This document shows, piece after piece, positions 1-7,708 of a DNA stretch of 64,000 nt. The stretch spans positions 1,116,001 to 1,180,000 of the forward strand of contig NZ_JAUKWQ010000001.1 of NCBI RefSeq assembly GCF_030504645.1, written 5' to 3'. A program made the position numbers and the translations under genes. Source of the stretch: Rhizobium oryzicola (GTDB lineage: Bacteria; Pseudomonadota; Alphaproteobacteria; Rhizobiales; Rhizobiaceae). Within the stretch, counting starts at the first letter, position 1; every line of letters begins with the position of its first letter. The notes under the pieces are model-generated. The model worked only from the letters and a program-made list of their open reading frames with translations. It searched no databases and was not told the origin of the DNA.

Positions 1-1
1 C

Positions 2-256
2 GCCAAGCCCGTAAGCGGCACGGTGCTTGTTTCGGTTGGCGGGCAAGCTGCCGGCTCCGATAGCTGGACCTGCGATGCCACAAAAGGTGTTGTGACATTC
101 ACAGGCGGTTATGCGCCTCCGCAAGGGGCCGAGGTGCGGGCCGGGTTCGAATTCGACGTGCCGGTGCGCTTCGATACCGACCATATCGATATCGACCTTT
201 CCGCCTTCAATGCCGGGCGCATTCCGGCCATTCCGCTGAAGGAGATCCTGCCATGA
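2..256 (+). CDS. GTA tail protein gp12 (DUF2460/TIGR02217), C-terminal part
   Basis: The reading frame enters from the left edge, so only the last 84 residues are present. The segment AGFEFDVPVRFDTD near the end is the hallmark C-terminal motif of the DUF2460 family, which in the Rhodobacter capsulatus gene transfer agent is gp12, the distal tail protein joining tail tube and baseplate. The stop codon overlaps the start of the next gene in an ATGA junction, so the two are translationally coupled. An in-frame GTG at 23 is an internal codon, not the start. Family call from motif and gene order (gp12-13-14-15). Confidence 0.85.
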   Translation, partial: AKPVSGTVLVSVGGQAAGSDSWTCDATKGVVTFTGGYAPPQGAEVRAGFEFDVPVRFDTDHIDIDLSAFNAGRIPAIPLKEILP

Positions 257-1128
257 TCGAACTTCCAGAAGCACTTGCCGCGCATCTTGCAGGTGACGCC
301 ACCACCACCTGCCGCGCCTGGCGGGTGACCCGTCGCGATGGCGTGGTTCTTGGCTTTACCGATCACGATGGTGACCTGACGATGGATGGCACGCTCTGCC
401 GTGCGGCCTCAGGCTTTTCCGCCAGCGACGAGGAGGCGGCGACCGGCATTGCCGCCAGCAGCAGCGATGTCGCGGGCGGCTTTTCCTCTGATGTCATCGC
501 GGAGGAGGATCTGGCCGCAGGGCATTTCGATGGCGCGCGCGTCGAACTCTTCCTCGTCAACTGGGTGGATCCCTCGCAATGCGTCCTGCTGGCGGTGCGC
601 GAAGTGGGAGAGGTGACGCGTTCCGGCGGACAGTTCAAGGCGGAACTCCGAAGCCTCGCCAACCGGCTCGACCAGCCGCAGGGCAGGTTGTTCAACCGCC
701 GCTGCGATGCCGCGCTGGGAGATGCCCGTTGTGGTGTCGATCTCGCGGGCTTCACGGGGCAGGGGGCGATCCTTGCCATGGTTGACCGCAGCCATCTGAC
801 CGTCTCCGGTATCGCTTCCTTCGCGGCAGGCTTCTTCGATCAGGGCAGCCTGCGGCTTGCCTCCGGCGAGCGGGCCGAAATCGAGGCGCATACGGTGCTT
901 GTCGATGGCACAGTGCAACTCAGCCTGTGGTTGCCGATGGAGCGGGATGTGGCAGGCGGCGAGGCGGTGACTGTCATTGCGGGATGCGACAAGCGCTTTT
1001 CCACCTGCAAGAGCCGCTTCAACAATCACCTGAACTTTCGCGGCTTTCCGCATGTTCCGGGCTCGGATTTCGCCTATTCCTATGTGGATGGCGAGCGGGC
1101 GCATGATGGCGGAGTGCTCTTTTCATGA
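253..1128 (+). CDS. GTA baseplate hub protein gp13 (DUF2163/TIGR02218)
   Basis: This 291-residue protein has the family features of DUF2163: an N-terminal domain with the segment LGFTDHDGDL, a central RRCDAALGDARCG segment (about 149-161) and a C-terminal GCDKRFSTCKSRF followed by FRGFPHVPG (about 244-270). The cysteines at about 151, 160, 245 and 252 would suit a metal or Fe-S site; from memory, the corresponding protein of the R. capsulatus particle is the baseplate hub and holds such a cluster. AAGGAG lies 9-14 bases before the ATG. The gene overlaps both neighbours by ATGA junctions, as expected for a tail operon. The length is normal for the family. Confidence 0.92.
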   Translation: MIELPEALAAHLAGDATTTCRAWRVTRRDGVVLGFTDHDGDLTMDGTLCRAASGFSASDEEAATGIAASSSDVAGGFSSDVIAEEDLAAGHFDGARVELFLVNWVDPSQCVLLAVREVGEVTRSGGQFKAELRSLANRLDQPQGRLFNRRCDAALGDARCGVDLAGFTGQGAILAMVDRSHLTVSGIASFAAGFFDQGSLRLASGERAEIEAHTVLVDGTVQLSLWLPMERDVAGGEAVTVIAGCDKRFSTCKSRFNNHLNFRGFPHVPGSDFAYSYVDGERAHDGGVLFS

Positions 1129-1580
1129 GCCTGGGGGAGCAGGTGGTCGCCATTGCCGAAAGCTGGATCGGCACACCCTACCGGCATCAGGGCGCGACGC
1201 GCGGCGTCGGCTGCGATTGCATCGGGCTGATCCGCGGCATCTGGCGCGAACTTTATGGCGAGGAGCCGGAACCGGTGCCGCCTTACGCGCCCGACTGGGC
1301 CGAGCGCTCCGGCGAGGAGCGCCTGCTGCAGGCGGCCTTGCGCCTGTTCGGACCACCCTTGCCGCTGGCGGAAGCGCAAGCCGGTGATATCTTGCTGTTT
1401 CGCTGGCGGGCCGATTGTCCTGCCAAGCATGCCGGCATTCTGGTCGCGCCGGATCACTTCATCCATGCCTATGAACAGGCAGCCGTCATCCGCTCCGCAC
1501 TCGTGCCGTCCTGGCGCAGACGCATCGCGGCGGTGCATAGGTTCGGGGAGGGGTGCTCTAAGCAGGATCGATCATGCTGA
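1125..1580 (+). CDS. GTA cell-wall peptidase gp14 (NlpC/P60, TIGR02219)
   Basis: This 151-residue NlpC/P60 protein is the tail-associated peptidase that would cut peptidoglycan during DNA delivery. The catalytic cysteine is in GCDCIGL (Cys32), the catalytic histidine in KHAGI (His102), and the third polar residue is probably His114 in FIHAYE. The last residues (about GEGCSKQDRSC) run about 20 bases into the 3' end of the oppositely oriented toxin gene and do not look like the usual end of this family. I infer that the original C-terminus was replaced when the toxin-antitoxin DNA arrived. The catalytic core is intact, so the enzyme is probably active. Confidence 0.9.
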   Translation: MSLGEQVVAIAESWIGTPYRHQGATRGVGCDCIGLIRGIWRELYGEEPEPVPPYAPDWAERSGEERLLQAALRLFGPPLPLAEAQAGDILLFRWRADCPAKHAGILVAPDHFIHAYEQAAVIRSALVPSWRRRIAAVHRFGEGCSKQDRSC

Positions 1581-1920
1581 CAACGCGGGCAACGATTTCA
1601 TCCATGGTCGGCTCATCCAACGTGTCGACATGCCGTGCGGTTTTCAGCCTCACCCGCTCAAGAATGTCCAGCGAACGCACCTGATTGCACAGCGCCACGC
1701 CTGTCGTCTTGTGGCCGGATATGTTTACGGCCAACCCCGCCTTTCGTGAAAAGACCCCGCCGGTGGTAATCGGAACCGTCAGGCAAAGTCCCACGGCATT
1801 GATCTCGCGTGGCGTGATGACCACGCAGCGATGAGCGTCACGCATCTCATTGCCGACGACGGGGTTGAGATCGACAAGATAGACATCCCCGCGTCTGGGA
1901 ATATTGCTGCGAACCATCAA
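1558..1920 (-). CDS. MazF/PemK-family endoribonuclease toxin
   Basis: This 120-residue protein has the PemK/MazF fold signature: RRGDVYLVDLNPVVGNE at the N-terminus, RCVVITP in the second strand, LTVPITT, and GVALCNQVRSLD, the conserved segment that contributes to RNA binding and cleavage. MazF toxins cut single-stranded mRNA at short sequences and arrest growth. The start overlaps the antitoxin stop by 4 bp, the standard coupled order with antitoxin first. The pair sits antisense inside the GTA tail operon, and the 3' end overlaps the 3' end of gp14. Length and motifs are complete, so it is probably functional; the cleavage specificity cannot be read from sequence. Confidence 0.93.
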   Translation of the reverse strand: MMVRSNIPRRGDVYLVDLNPVVGNEMRDAHRCVVITPREINAVGLCLTVPITTGGVFSRKAGLAVNISGHKTTGVALCNQVRSLDILERVRLKTARHVDTLDEPTMDEIVARVVSMIDPA

Positions 1921-2180
1921 AGGATTTCTTTGCCGACGGGCTGGCCGGCATTCCAGTCCGCGTTCTGCTGGTTGAGTTCAGACATTTCGTCAGAACCTTC
2001 CAGCAGTTCCGCCAGCGTGTAGCGTTTCCTCGCCTTTGTCGGTGTGGCGATCAGGGAACCGTTATTTACCGTCAAGGTCAGTTCCTGGCCCACCTCGACG
2101 CCCATCATTTTCAGGAGAGCCGGCGGGATGCTGAACACGGTGGCTCCCCCCTGGCGGCGTATCTTGGCTGTGTTGGTCAT
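1917..2180 (-). CDS. AbrB/MazE-family antitoxin
   Basis: This 87-residue protein has an N-terminal swapped-hairpin AbrB/MazE DNA-binding domain (AKIRRQGGATVFSIPPALLKMMG then VGQELTLTVNNGSLIATP, about 5-50). An acidic, probably disordered C-terminal tail (about 57-87) would wrap the toxin. GAGGTGAG stands just before the ATG. A perfect 8-bp inverted repeat 15-36 bp upstream is the likely operator for autorepression by the antitoxin or the complex. With the toxin it forms a compact two-gene operon. Proteolysis of the antitoxin under stress is known for the family, not seen here. Confidence 0.92.
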   Translation of the reverse strand: MTNTAKIRRQGGATVFSIPPALLKMMGVEVGQELTLTVNNGSLIATPTKARKRYTLAELLEGSDEMSELNQQNADWNAGQPVGKEIL

Positions 2181-2194
2181 AACTCACCTCACAA

Positions 2195-2216
2195 ATGTGC
2201 TACATAAATAGCACAT
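2195..2216. promoter_or_regulatory. Inverted-repeat operator of the toxin-antitoxin operon
   Basis: ATGTGCTA and TAGCACAT form perfect 8-bp arms around CATAAA. On the minus strand TTGCTG, a 16-bp spacer and TATTTA give a plausible -35/-10 pair, with the -10 inside the palindrome. Binding by the MazE-like antitoxin would therefore block its own promoter. Inferred from position and symmetry. Confidence 0.65.
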
Positions 2217-2239
2217 TCCAATCGTGCAGCAAGGTGAGA

Positions 2240-2362
2240 ATGCTGCACAACTACGACATTGAAGAACGCGCGCTTTGGCTGTATCTTATTGGAGTGGTAA
2301 GCGGAGTTGCACCTCCGCTTACCGTTTTCTTACTTTTGGAAATGAATCCGGACGGCGATTGA
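2240..2362 (+). CDS. Possible 40-residue hydrophobic small protein or leader peptide
   Basis: A 40-codon frame starts at ATG 2240 after AAGGTGAG and ends at 2362. It encodes an acidic N-terminus (MLHNYDIEER), a hydrophobic stretch (ALWLYLIGVV to TVFLLLE) that could cross the membrane once, and a short polar end. Its ribosome-binding site lies in the loop of the inverted repeat 2224-2248, and the terminator-like hairpin 2296-2323 lies within it. It diverges from the toxin-antitoxin operon. I do not recognise it, and it may be a chance frame. Confidence 0.2.
   Translation: MLHNYDIEERALWLYLIGVVSGVAPPLTVFLLLEMNPDGD
2296..2334 (+). terminator. Hairpin with T-rich tail (candidate terminator)
   Basis: GGTAAGCGGAG and CTCCGCTTACC form a perfect 11-bp stem with loop TTGCAC, followed by GTTTTCTTAC on the plus strand. 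It could stop transcription reaching here from the upstream GTA genes, or attenuate transcription toward gp15. Confidence 0.5.
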
Positions 2363-2380
2363 CCAGCCCGTCCGGGTTTT
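2348..2380 (+). terminator. Candidate rho-independent terminator
   Basis: CCGGACGG and CCGTCCGG form a perfect 8-bp GC-rich stem with a 12-nt loop, followed by GTTTT. It is the second terminator-like structure in tandem upstream of gp15. Confidence 0.55.
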
Positions 2381-2586
2381 CCTCAAGATAAGCGCGACGC
2401 TAAAGGGTTTGATCCCCATACCATCACCTCCAAGTTCTGCGGCAAGGCCCTTCTTGCCTTAAGTCAGCGTGGCCCATCCTCGCTGACGCGCTGGCTGGTC
2501 CAGCGCATGCTGCTTTTGCCGAGAACTCTCATTTCATAGCACAATCACGGCGCGCATCCAGTCTGCTGGTCGCGGGATGATTTTCC

Positions 2587-5500
2587 ATGGCAACAATCCT
2601 GTTTCAGGCGGCGGGCGCGGCGCTCGGCTCCGTCTTCGGTCCCGTGGGCGCGATGCTCGGTCGCGCGGTTGGCGGGCTGGCGGGCTCGGTGGTGGATCGC
2701 TCGCTGCTTTCCGGCCGCTCCACCATCTCAGCCACGCATCTTTCCACCGCGCGCATTGGCGGCGCGGATGAGGGAACGCCGATTCCGAGGCTTTACGGCA
2801 CGGCGCGCATCGGCGGCACGCTGATCTGGGCAACCCGCTTCGAGGAGCAAATGACCAGCGAGCGCACCGGCGGCAAGGCAACCGGCGGCACGCGGGTGGA
2901 GAGCTACAACTACTACGCCAATTTCGCGCTCGGCCTCTGCGAAGGCGAGATCGCGCTGGTGCGCCGGGTCTGGGCGGATGGCCGCGAGATCGATCTGACC
3001 GGCATCGAGATGCGCGTCTATCGCGGCACGGAGGATCAACTGCCCGATCCGCTGATCGAGGCCAAGCAGGGAGCGGGCAATGCGCCTGCCTATCGCGGCC
3101 TTGCCTATGTGGTATTCGAGCATTTGCCGCTCGCCGATTTCGGAAATCGTATCCCGGTGCTCCAATTCGAAGTGGTACGTCCGATCGGTCAGCTGGAGAA
3201 CCAGATCCGCGCCGTCACGCTGATCCCCGGCGCCACCGAATTCGGTTACGCGACGGTGCAGGTGAAGGCGGACGGGGGTGATGGCAGTGCCGTGATCCTC
3301 AACCGGCACAACACGCGGGCGCTGACCGACTGGCAGGCTTCGCTGGACGAGTTGCAGGCGTTATGCCCGGCGCTTCAGCGCGTGGCGCTCGTCGTCAGCT
3401 GGTTCGGCACGGATCTGCGCGCCGGGGAGTGCCGCATCTTGCCCGGTGTGGAAACGCTGCATCGGGCCAGTGAAAGCCAGGTGTGGAGCGTGGCAGGCAT
3501 TCTCCGGGCGGATGCGCATCTGATTTCCACAAGCGGTGGCGGCCCGGCCTATGGCGGCACGCCGGATGATGCGAGCGTGCGCCAGGCGATTGCCGATCTC
3601 AATGCCCGCGGCATTGAGGTCTATCTCTACCCTTTCATCATGATGGATGTGCCCGCAGACAACGACCTGCCAGACCCGCATGGCGGCGCGAACCAGGCCG
3701 CCTATCCCTGGCGCGGCCGCATCACCTGCCATCCGGCGCCGGGGCAATCCGGTTCGACGGATCGGAGTGCTGCAGCTGCTGCGCAAGTTTCCGCTTTCTG
3801 CAACGGGGTGGATGGTTACCGCCGGATGATCCTGCATTATGCGGATCTCGCGGCGGCATCAGGCGGTGTGAAGGGCTTCATCCTCGGCTCGGAGTTCTGC
3901 GGACTGACCCGCGTGCGCGATGCTGCTGATGGCTTTCCTTTCGTCGCGGAACTGGTGCGGCTGGCCGGGGATGTGCGGGCAAGGCTGGGGTCTGAGGTCA
4001 AGCTGACCTACGGTGCCGACTGGACGGAATATTTCGGTTACCAGCCGCAGGATGGCTCGGGCGATGTCTATTTCAACCTCGATCCGCTCTGGGCCGCGCC
4101 GGATGTCGATGCGGTCGGCATAGACAATTACATGCCGCTTTCCGACTGGCGTGATGCCGATCTCGGCCAGTCCAATCCCGATGGCTTCCGGCTGGTGGAG
4201 GACGAGGCGGCCATGCGGGCGGCCATCGCATCAGGCGAGGGCTATGACTGGTATTATCAGAGCGCAGAGGCGCGGCGCACCCGCCAGCGAAGCCCCATCA
4301 CCGATGGCGGGGCGGGCAAGCCATGGGTGTTCCGCTACAAGGATATCGAGAACTGGTGGGCCAACCGGCATTACGAGCGCCGCGGCGGGGCGGAGCTGAC
4401 AAGCCCCACCGCCTGGGTGCCGAAGGCGAAACCGATCTGGCTGACAGAACTTGGCTGCCCCGCGATCGACAAGGGCGCGAACCAGCCCAACCTCTTTGTC
4501 GACCCGAAATCGTCCGAAAGCGGCAAGCCTTACTTTTCCAATGCCGGCCGGTCGGACAGCATGCAGCGCCGCTTCCTGCAGGCGCATCACGGCTGGTGGC
4601 AGGGCGCTCAAGCGCCTTCGGCCATGCTGGACCCGAACCATATCTTCGTCTGGACCTGGGATGCACGGCCCTATGCGGCCTTTCCAACCAAGACGGATGT
4701 GTGGAGCGACGGCGGCAACTGGGTCACCGGCCATTGGCTGACTGGGAGGCTGGGCGCGGGTACGCTGGCGGATGTGATCGCAGCAATCCTCACCGACCAC
4801 GGCTTCCGCTGGTTCGATGTGTCGGCTGTGGCGGGCGATCTCACCGGCTATGTGCAGGCCGACACGGTCTCGGCGCGCTCGCTGATCGAGCCGCTGGTGG
4901 AGACCTTCCTGATCGATGTGATCGAGGATCGCGGCATCCTGCGGTTCCGCTCGCGACCGCAGGCCAGCCTGCCGCCGAAGATCATTGATGTGCTGGCGGA
5001 GAAGGAGGGAGAACCCGCCTGGAGCGAGACGCGCGGTCACGACAGCGATTTTGCGGCGGAAGCGGTGGTGAGCTTTGCCAATCCCGTTCTGGATTACGAG
5101 CAGGCCAGCGTCCGCTCCCGCCGCATTGTTGGCGAGAGCAGCCGTATCCTGCAAAGCTCGATCGCAGGTGTGCTTTACGAAGAGGCGGCGCTTGGTGTTG
5201 CCGAACGCCTGCTGCGCGACAACCATATCGCAAGGCGCACGCTAAAAGTGCCGGTCTCTCCGGCCATGCTGTCTCTGTCGGCGGGCGATCCCATCCGCCT
5301 GTCGGATGGGCCGGATGGCGTCTATCTCGTGACGCGCATTGAAGATGGCGAGGTGCGGCAGCTGGAGGCGCGGCGTCATGAGCCGGCTGCGCTGCTGACG
5401 AAAGTCACGGAAGCCGCGCCTCGCGCCAATGCCTCCGATATCTCGGCGGATTTCGCGCCGCGTCTTCTCTTTCTCGACCTGCCGCGCTTTGAAGCGGGCG

Positions 5501-6396
5501 ACGCGACCGGCTTTGCCCGTGTCGCTGGCTATTCGAAGCCCTGGCGGCGCATGCTCATCTCCAGTTCGCAAAGCACCGAGGGCTTTCGCTCCCGTACGCG
5601 GCTGGAAAAGCCGGCCTCCATTGGTCGCCTCACCGCGCCGCTCGCCAGTGGTATCAGCGGACGCTTTGACCGCGTGAACAGCATCGAGGCGGATTTCCTG
5701 TTCGCAAGCCTGTCCTCCGCCGATCGTCAGGCGGTGCTGAATGGCGCAAACCGGCTGGCTGTTCGGGCGGATAGCGGGGCCTTCGAGATCATCGGTTTTG
5801 CGAGTGCGGAAGAGACGGCGCCGGGCCATTGGCGGCTAACAAACCTGCTGCGCGGTCTTGCCGGAACCGAATACGCCATGCAGGCGGGTGCCTCGGCCGG
5901 CGCGGATGTCGTTCTGCTGAACGACTCGGTGGTCGCTCTGGGCCTGACGACGGCCGAGCGGGGAATGACGCAGAACTGGATCGCCGAGGCCATCGGTCTT
6001 TCCGGTGCGCGGACCGCTGCGATCGCCTTTGCAGGAGGCGTTCGTGCGGAAGTGCCGCTCGCCCCTGTGCATATCAAGGCGCGACGTTTTGGCGCAGGCA
6101 TCCGCTTCACCTGGATCAGGCGGGGCCGGGTCGAGGCGGATGACTGGGCGGCCTCGGATATTCCCCTCGACGAACCCGAAGAACGCTACCGGCTGGAAAT
6201 CCTGTCGGGCGGCGCGGTCGTTCGCCGCATGGAGGTGAGCGAAGCCGCCTGCCTCTACGGGAGCGATCAGGAACTGGCGGATTTCGGTGCGGTCCAGGCG
6301 GCCTTCACGCTTCGCCTTTGCCAGATGGGACGCGCCGTTCCGCTTGGCATTTCAGCAGTTTTTGAAATTCAACCCAAGACAGAAGGAGATCTGTGA
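2587..6396 (+). CDS. GTA gp15: large tail-tip/host-specificity protein with TIM-barrel-like domain
   Basis: This 1269-residue protein begins MATILFQAAGAALGS, the usual start of gp15. A glycine-rich N-terminal stretch is followed by the GTA TIM-barrel-like domain (about 428-735, with KGFILGSEFCGLTRV, WLTELGCPAID and a WTWDARPYAAFP segment), then a phage-tail domain (about 755-960) and beta-rich C-terminal domains. In R. capsulatus the equivalent protein forms the central spike and host-contact part of the particle. The frame is unbroken, so the protein is full length despite the insertion upstream. No strong Shine-Dalgarno is visible (GGGATGA about 9 bases upstream). The stop overlaps the next start (TGATG). 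Confidence 0.93.
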   Translation: MATILFQAAGAALGSVFGPVGAMLGRAVGGLAGSVVDRSLLSGRSTISATHLSTARIGGADEGTPIPRLYGTARIGGTLIWATRFEEQMTSERTGGKATGGTRVESYNYYANFALGLCEGEIALVRRVWADGREIDLTGIEMRVYRGTEDQLPDPLIEAKQGAGNAPAYRGLAYVVFEHLPLADFGNRIPVLQFEVVRPIGQLENQIRAVTLIPGATEFGYATVQVKADGGDGSAVILNRHNTRALTDWQASLDELQALCPALQRVALVVSWFGTDLRAGECRILPGVETLHRASESQVWSVAGILRADAHLISTSGGGPAYGGTPDDASVRQAIADLNARGIEVYLYPFIMMDVPADNDLPDPHGGANQAAYPWRGRITCHPAPGQSGSTDRSAAAAAQVSAFCNGVDGYRRMILHYADLAAASGGVKGFILGSEFCGLTRVRDAADGFPFVAELVRLAGDVRARLGSEVKLTYGADWTEYFGYQPQDGSGDVYFNLDPLWAAPDVDAVGIDNYMPLSDWRDADLGQSNPDGFRLVEDEAAMRAAIASGEGYDWYYQSAEARRTRQRSPITDGGAGKPWVFRYKDIENWWANRHYERRGGAELTSPTAWVPKAKPIWLTELGCPAIDKGANQPNLFVDPKSSESGKPYFSNAGRSDSMQRRFLQAHHGWWQGAQAPSAMLDPNHIFVWTWDARPYAAFPTKTDVWSDGGNWVTGHWLTGRLGAGTLADVIAAILTDHGFRWFDVSAVAGDLTGYVQADTVSARSLIEPLVETFLIDVIEDRGILRFRSRPQASLPPKIIDVLAEKEGEPAWSETRGHDSDFAAEAVVSFANPVLDYEQASVRSRRIVGESSRILQSSIAGVLYEEAALGVAERLLRDNHIARRTLKVPVSPAMLSLSAGDPIRLSDGPDGVYLVTRIEDGEVRQLEARRHEPAALLTKVTEAAPRANASDISADFAPRLLFLDLPRFEAGDATGFARVAGYSKPWRRMLISSSQSTEGFRSRTRLEKPASIGRLTAPLASGISGRFDRVNSIEADFLFASLSSADRQAVLNGANRLAVRADSGAFEIIGFASAEETAPGHWRLTNLLRGLAGTEYAMQAGASAGADVVLLNDSVVALGLTTAERGMTQNWIAEAIGLSGARTAAIAFAGGVRAEVPLAPVHIKARRFGAGIRFTWIRRGRVEADDWAASDIPLDEPEERYRLEILSGGAVVRRMEVSEAACLYGSDQELADFGAVQAAFTLRLCQMGRAVPLGISAVFEIQPKTEGDL

Positions 6397-6602
6397 TGGA
6401 ACAAGTCAAACCCTGGTACCAGTCCAAGACCGTGTGGGGTGGTCTGATCGCCGTGGCGGCCTCCGTGCTGCATGCCACCGGTACCACGCTTTCGCCCGAA
6501 ATGCAGGGGGAACTGACCGATGTCGCCGTGAATTTCACGGGCGCGGTTGGCGGTCTCATCGCCATCTACGGGCGGCTTCGCGCCGAACATACCATCACCT
6601 GA
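6396..6602 (+). CDS. Holin-like small membrane protein at the end of the GTA cluster
   Basis: This 68-residue protein has two hydrophobic segments (about 13-30 and 44-60), the first preceded by WYQSKTVWGGL, a motif I associate with small phage/GTA holin-like proteins. AAGGAG lies 8 bases before ATG 6396, and the ATG shares one base with the gp15 stop; a GTG at 6393 is an alternative start. Position immediately after gp15 fits a lysis or release function. No endolysin partner follows here. The call rests on size, topology and context. Confidence 0.7.
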   Translation: MEQVKPWYQSKTVWGGLIAVAASVLHATGTTLSPEMQGELTDVAVNFTGAVGGLIAIYGRLRAEHTIT

Positions 6603-6638
6603 GCGTGATCGGCATGGTGGGTTTGTCCCATTCCGGTC

Positions 6639-6678
6639 CGGCTGAATGGCGCATTCATTTGCCATTCAGCCGTCTTTC
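6639..6678 (+). terminator. Terminator after the GTA cluster
   Basis: CGGCTGAATGGC and GCCATTCAGCCG form a perfect 12-bp stem with a 10-nt loop, followed by TCTTTC. It is the natural end of the GTA transcript, 37 bp after the holin-like gene. Confidence 0.7.
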
Positions 6679-6743
6679 GCTACATAATTTCACATTGGTT
6701 CGGTTCAGAATCCCGTGCGTCCCGATGAGCGGAAGTAGTCGTC

Positions 6744-6998
6744 ATGGCATCAAAAAAGATGATCGCATTCGCCGCTGCGGCGCTCCTGGCCATCTCGGCG
6801 GGGCAGTCCTCAGCGCGTGATTATCTGCTTCTGGTAGCAGGCGATTGTGGCGATGCGGCGACAAAGGTCGTGCGGGAAACCGGCGGCCAGCTCCTCTCGG
6901 CGCAGCCTTCCAAGGATGGCCAGAGCTGCATCGTCACGGTTCTCGTGCAGGGCTCGGGCGAACGCCCACGCAAGGTTACCGTAAGAGTGCCGATGTAA
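6744..6998 (+). CDS. feuN: FeuN-like small periplasmic regulator of FeuPQ
   Basis: This 84-residue protein has a signal peptide (MASKKMIAFAAAALLAISAG, cleavage about residue 24) and a short mature domain with two cysteines (GDCGDAATK, QSCIVTVL) that could form a disulfide. It lies 38 bp before feuP. In Sinorhizobium meliloti a small periplasmic protein of almost the same length, FeuN, is encoded next to feuPQ and restrains the FeuQ kinase. Size, export signal and position agree; I did not align the sequences. The Shine-Dalgarno is weak (GGAAG). Confidence 0.7.
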   Translation: MASKKMIAFAAAALLAISAGQSSARDYLLLVAGDCGDAATKVVRETGGQLLSAQPSKDGQSCIVTVLVQGSGERPRKVTVRVPM

Positions 6999-7036
6999 GG
7001 CATCTCACACACTCAGTTTATTTCCAAGGGTCGTTC

Positions 7037-7708
7037 ATGCGCATTCTCGTGGTCGAAGACGACGTCAATCTCAATCGCCAGCTTTCCGAGGCTCTGAGGG
7101 AGGCAGGCTATGTGGTGGATCAGGCGTTTGACGGGGAGGAGGGGCATTTCCTTGGCGACACCGAACCCTATGACGCGGTGATTCTCGATATTGGCCTGCC
7201 GGAAATGGATGGCATCACGGTTGTCGAGAAATGGCGCAGCACCGGCAAGGGCATGCCTGTCCTGATGCTGACGGCGCGCGACCGCTGGAGCGACAAGGTG
7301 GCCGGCATCGATGCCGGTGCCGATGATTACGTTGCAAAGCCCTTCCACATGGAGGAGGTGCTGGCGCGCGTGCGGGCGCTGATCCGTCGCGCTGCGGGCC
7401 ATTCATCCTCCGAGCTGATCTGCGGGCCTGTGCGCCTCGATACCAAGGCGTCGAAAGCAACGGTCAATGGCGTGGCAATGAAGCTCACGTCGCACGAGTT
7501 CCGCCTTCTGTCCTATCTCATGCATCACATGGGCGAGGTCGTATCGCGGACCGAACTGATCGAGCACATGTATGACCAGGATTTCGATCGCGATTCCAAC
7601 ACCATTGAGGTCTTTGTCGGACGTCTTCGCAAGAAGATCGGCGTCGACCTCATCGAAACCGTTCGCGGGCTCGGCTATCGCATGCAAGCGCCCGACAATG
7701 TACGTTAG
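7037..7708 (+). CDS. feuP: FeuP: OmpR/PhoP-type response regulator
   Basis: This 223-residue regulator has a receiver domain (1-115: acidic pair ED at 7-8, phospho-acceptor Asp51 in ILDIGLP, Lys101 in VAKPF) and an OmpR-type winged-helix domain (about 125-220, with LTSHEFRLLSYL and IEVFVGRLRKK). I chose ATG 7037 because AAGGG precedes it and the receiver begins directly with MRILVVEDD; the frame stays open upstream without a plausible start. It overlaps feuQ by 11 bp. In S. meliloti FeuP controls osmoadaptation and export of cyclic glucan, needed for symbiosis. Confidence 0.88.
   Translation: MRILVVEDDVNLNRQLSEALREAGYVVDQAFDGEEGHFLGDTEPYDAVILDIGLPEMDGITVVEKWRSTGKGMPVLMLTARDRWSDKVAGIDAGADDYVAKPFHMEEVLARVRALIRRAAGHSSSELICGPVRLDTKASKATVNGVAMKLTSHEFRLLSYLMHHMGEVVSRTELIEHMYDQDFDRDSNTIEVFVGRLRKKIGVDLIETVRGLGYRMQAPDNVR

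Larger units (their letters stand above)
2181..2586. other. Hairpin-rich intergenic region inside the GTA cluster
   Basis: About 400 bp without a convincing gene separates the antitoxin from gp15, where GTA clusters normally have almost no gap. Perfect inverted repeats follow one another: 2195-2216 (8-bp arms), 2224-2248 (8), 2296-2323 (11), 2348-2375 (8), 2441-2458 (6), 2463-2487 (7) and 2488-2506 (7). The third and fourth are followed by T-rich stretches on the plus strand. Only the first has an obvious role (operator). The others could be terminators, a structured RNA, or ends of the inserted DNA. Confidence 0.7.

Noticed and set aside
4231..5226. Long minus-strand frame opposite GTA gp15 (331 codons)
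   Set aside because: Shadow of the gp15 frame; low-complexity Arg/Ala product, no recognisable motif.
1..6602. Interpretation as an ordinary prophage
   Set aside because: Gene order gp12-13-14-15 and the DUF2460/DUF2163/NlpC/TIM-barrel families are those of the gene transfer agent; no integrase, terminase or lysogeny gene is in the window. A full GTA cannot be shown because the upstream genes lie outside.
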